DNA of 8,129 nt from positions 1 to 8,129 of the forward strand of contig CAAETU010000050.1 in NCBI GenBank assembly GCA_900759045.1, given 5' to 3'. The notes under the pieces are model-generated. The model ran no database searches. It had not been told where the DNA came from and was given only the letters and a program-made list of their open reading frames with translations. Shown piece after piece: positions 6,776-8,129 of the stretch. The translations under genes and the position numbers were made by a program. Every line of letters begins with the position of its first letter. Position 1 is the first letter of the stretch. The DNA comes from an uncultured Collinsella sp. GTDB taxonomy: Bacteria; Actinomycetota; Coriobacteriia; Coriobacteriales; Coriobacteriaceae.

Positions 6776-7689
6776 TAGCGCACCTCGCTAGAATCGACGC
6801 CGGGCACGCGGCGGCAGGAATACTCGTCCGTGGCAAACTTAGGAATCTGCACGGTCTCGAGCTCGCGGGCAAGCGCGGCCGAAAGCTCGATGCCGGCGGC
6901 GCGACGCACAGCCTGGATGGCGAGCGGGGCCGAGATGCGGCGGCGATACTCGGCAGAGCCCCACAGGTTGGTGCCGTAGCTCAGGGCACGCACGGATGCC
7001 GCTAGGGCACGCAGCTCGTCCTCAGAAGGTTGCTCGTTCACCAGGCCACACGCCTCGCCCTGCAGCAAGGTCGCGCGCAGCGGACGGGCGCCCACGGTGA
7101 CATGCCAGGTGTTATCCCACCAGGCGGCGGTGACGTTTAAGGAGGGGAAGTCGGTCGCGGCCTTGCGCACAGCCTCATAGCTTGCGCGGTAATCGTGCTT
7201 AACGACCACGACGTACTCGATCACGTCGCGCACGTAGCCCATGTCCACGAACTCGGCGAGCGGCACGCGGCCGGCCCCCGTCAGCTCAACATAGGAATCG
7301 AGCGCGAGGAAGGCGGAGAGAACGTCCGAGAAGCCAAAGCGACCGTAGATGCTGCCGCCCACCGTGGCGGTGTTTCGCAGCTGCACGCCCACGATGTCAT
7401 GGACGGCGAACTCAAAGACATTGTTGACAAGCGCGTTGAGCTCGACATGGCGCTCGAGCTGGCGCAGGGTGCACATGGCGCCGATGCGAAACTCGGTCTC
7501 GGTCTCCTCGATCTGATCGAGTCCGCAGGCCGAAAGGTCAATCGCCGTCGCCACGCGACGCGAACCCAGACGCATCCAGATGCCGCCGCCCACAATCTTG
7601 TTGTTGCGGTTCTTCTGTAAGAGCTCATAGGCTTCGGCCGCGTTTCCAACACGGACGTAGGTACCGAACTTGAGCACGTTCTCCCCCAT
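6775..7689 (-). CDS. Molybdenum hydroxylase FAD-binding subunit (YgfM/CoxM/XdhB-like)
   Basis: Binds FAD and passes electrons from the iron-sulfur clusters of its partner to NAD+ or another acceptor not identifiable here. The 304-residue length is normal for the family (about 260-300). The FAD-binding PCMH fold shows IVGGG (32-36) and IDLS (50-53). It continues with IGAMCTLRQLE (69-79) and QLRNTATVGGS (103-113), followed by FSDVL, the family's pyrophosphate and flavin contacts. A C-terminal CO_deh_flav_C-type domain ends in the usual SAEYRRRISAPLAIQAVRRA segment. Its stop overlaps the downstream ATG by one base (TAATG), implying translational coupling and a fixed complex. The ATG at 7689 is preceded by GAAGAG, which abuts the start. 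A GTG at 7677 has GGGGGAG 3 nt upstream and would shorten the protein by four residues; the choice is open. It is the first gene of the operon, with a possible operator about 16 nt upstream. Confidence 0.9.
   Translation of the reverse strand: MGENVLKFGTYVRVGNAAEAYELLQKNRNNKIVGGGIWMRLGSRRVATAIDLSACGLDQIEETETEFRIGAMCTLRQLERHVELNALVNNVFEFAVHDIVGVQLRNTATVGGSIYGRFGFSDVLSAFLALDSYVELTGAGRVPLAEFVDMGYVRDVIEYVVVVKHDYRASYEAVRKAATDFPSLNVTAAWWDNTWHVTVGARPLRATLLQGEACGLVNEQPSEDELRALAASVRALSYGTNLWGSAEYRRRISAPLAIQAVRRAAGIELSAALARELETVQIPKFATDEYSCRRVPGVDSSEVR
6781..6786 (-). promoter_or_regulatory. Ribosome binding site of the fused Fe-S/Mo subunit
   Basis: GAGGTG lies 5 nt before the ATG at 6775, within the last codons of the FAD-subunit gene. 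Together with the TAATG overlap it indicates coupled translation of the two subunits. Confidence 0.6.
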
Positions 7690-7704
7690 CTCTTCACTTG
7701 TCCA

Positions 7705-7720
7705 GTACGTTTAAGTGTAC
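7705..7720. promoter_or_regulatory. Imperfect palindrome GTACnnTTAAnnGTAC, possible operator of the hydroxylase operon
   Basis: Twelve of 16 positions are symmetric in a site ending 16 nt upstream of the FAD-subunit ATG. A TACACT on the minus strand (7714-7719) within it could serve as a weak -10, though no good -35 accompanies it. Position and symmetry suggest a dimeric repressor or activator site. The regulator is not in the window, and chance palindromes of this size do occur. Confidence 0.35.
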
Positions 7721-7768
7721 CAAACGAGGGACCGCACACCGTTTTAGGACAAAATCCACCCACCCATC

Positions 7769-7843
7769 CATAACTTGCGGTGATATACGGACTGAATAGC
7801 CGTTCTGGGACGCTAAATAGTCCGTATATCACCGCAAGTTATG
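7769..7843. repeat. 25-bp perfect inverted repeat, hairpin family A copy 2
   Basis: Arms 7769-7793 and 7819-7843 are perfect reverse complements over 25 bp. After a G-U pair and two mismatches the stem continues with tagc/gcta (7797-7800 with 7812-7815), leaving an 11-nt loop. The arm core (TTGCGGTG, two variable bases, ATA, one variable base, GGACTG) matches the 3627-3699 element at 17 of 20 fixed-register positions. The differing bases are changed on both arms, so pairing is kept. It sits between the gdhA terminator and the hydroxylase promoter region, with no U-tract on either side. Confidence 0.85.
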
Positions 7844-7860
7844 AGGAGTCCTCCGGGATA

Positions 7861-7893
7861 GAAAAGGCTCCCAGCCGGAATGGCAGGGAGCCT
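7861..7893 (-). terminator. Intrinsic terminator of gdhA
   Basis: In the transcribed direction the stem AGGCTCCC pairs with GGGAGCCT (7886-7893 and 7865-7872), with an inner gcc/ggc extension, and is followed by TTTTC. It lies 26 nt after the gdhA stop codon, the expected place. Confidence 0.82.
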
Positions 7894-7919
7894 CATCACA
7901 TGCTATGTCGAGCGAAGAT

Positions 7920-8129
7920 TTAGCAGACGCCCTGGGCGAGCATGGCGTCGGCGACCTTCAGGAAGCCGGCGATATTGGCACCCATGACAAAGTTGCCCTC
8001 CTGGCCGTACTCCTTGGCGGTGTCGTCCACGTTGTGGAACATGCCGCGCATGAGCTGCTCGAGCTTGCCGTCGACCTCCTCGAAGGTCCAGGACAGGTGC
8101 TCGGCGTTCTGGCTCATCTCCAGGCCGGA
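7920..8129 (-). CDS. gdhA: Glutamate dehydrogenase, C-terminal part (5' end beyond window edge)
   Basis: Catalyses the reversible reductive amination of 2-oxoglutarate with ammonium to glutamate, linking nitrogen assimilation to central carbon flow in the cytoplasm. The window holds the last 69 codons. They carry the strongly conserved GdhA ending GANIAGFLKVADAMLAQGV (followed by the terminal Cys) and the preceding SWTFEEVD and MFHN-V-D-AKEYG helices of the hexameric bacterial enzyme. The frame is open through the right edge. The Met at 8117 is internal, because in-frame codons SGLE precede it and belong to the family sequence. The stop TAA is followed by a clear intrinsic terminator, so gdhA is a separate unit from the hydroxylase operon. 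Cofactor preference (NADPH is usual for this type) cannot be read from this fragment. Confidence 0.95.
   Translation of the reverse strand, partial: SGLEMSQNAEHLSWTFEEVDGKLEQLMRGMFHNVDDTAKEYGQEGNFVMGANIAGFLKVADAMLAQGVC

Noticed and set aside
3995..6778. Long plus-strand open frames of 431 and 475 codons (3995-5290 and 5351-6778)
   Set aside because: They are antisense to the well-supported molybdenum hydroxylase gene. High GC leaves opposite frames open, and their Val/Leu/Gly/His-rich content is typical of shadows.
3433..7689. Genomic island integrated at tRNA-Leu
   Set aside because: The hydroxylase operon lies on the 5' side of the tRNA, whereas integration normally uses the 3' end. No integrase or duplicated tRNA 3' fragment is visible.

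Overview
This is a GC-rich bacterial window in which every recognisable gene lies on the minus strand. The gene set, codon use and protein sequences suggest an anaerobic actinobacterium of the class Coriobacteriia, most likely Collinsella or a close relative. That placement is an inference from recognition, not a database result.

Region 1 (1-3341) is the conserved protein-quality module tig-clpP-clpX, transcribed right to left. Trigger factor, which receives nascent chains at the ribosome, is followed after about 160 nt by the ClpP peptidase. ClpX, its AAA+ unfoldase partner, starts one base after the clpP stop and runs off the left edge of the window without its C-terminal end. The tig-clpP gap holds two inverted repeats.

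Region 2 (3433-3516) is a tRNA-Leu(UAG) gene with an encoded CCA end, upstream of tig. A plausible extended -10 promoter lies just before it.

Region 3 (3517-3943) is non-coding and dense in secondary structure. It holds a 28-bp perfect inverted repeat, then three 62-nt units in tandem. Each unit can fold into a hairpin although the sequences have diverged.

Region 4 (3944-7689) is a two-gene operon for a molybdenum hydroxylase of the xanthine dehydrogenase family. An FAD-binding subunit is followed, with a one-base TAATG overlap, by a 943-residue fusion of the [2Fe-2S] and molybdopterin domains. The fusion resembles E. coli XdhD (YgfN) and its FAD partner resembles YgfM. The enzyme would pass electrons from a hydroxylated substrate (purine-like or unknown) through Mo, two [2Fe-2S] clusters and FAD. 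No cofactor-maturation genes are visible here.

Region 5 (7690-8129) holds an imperfect palindrome before the hydroxylase operon, a second long inverted repeat related in sequence to the one in region 3, an intrinsic terminator, and the 3' end of the glutamate dehydrogenase gene gdhA.

I found no clearly new multi-gene system. The signals best worth follow-up are the two non-coding hairpin families around the molybdenum hydroxylase operon.
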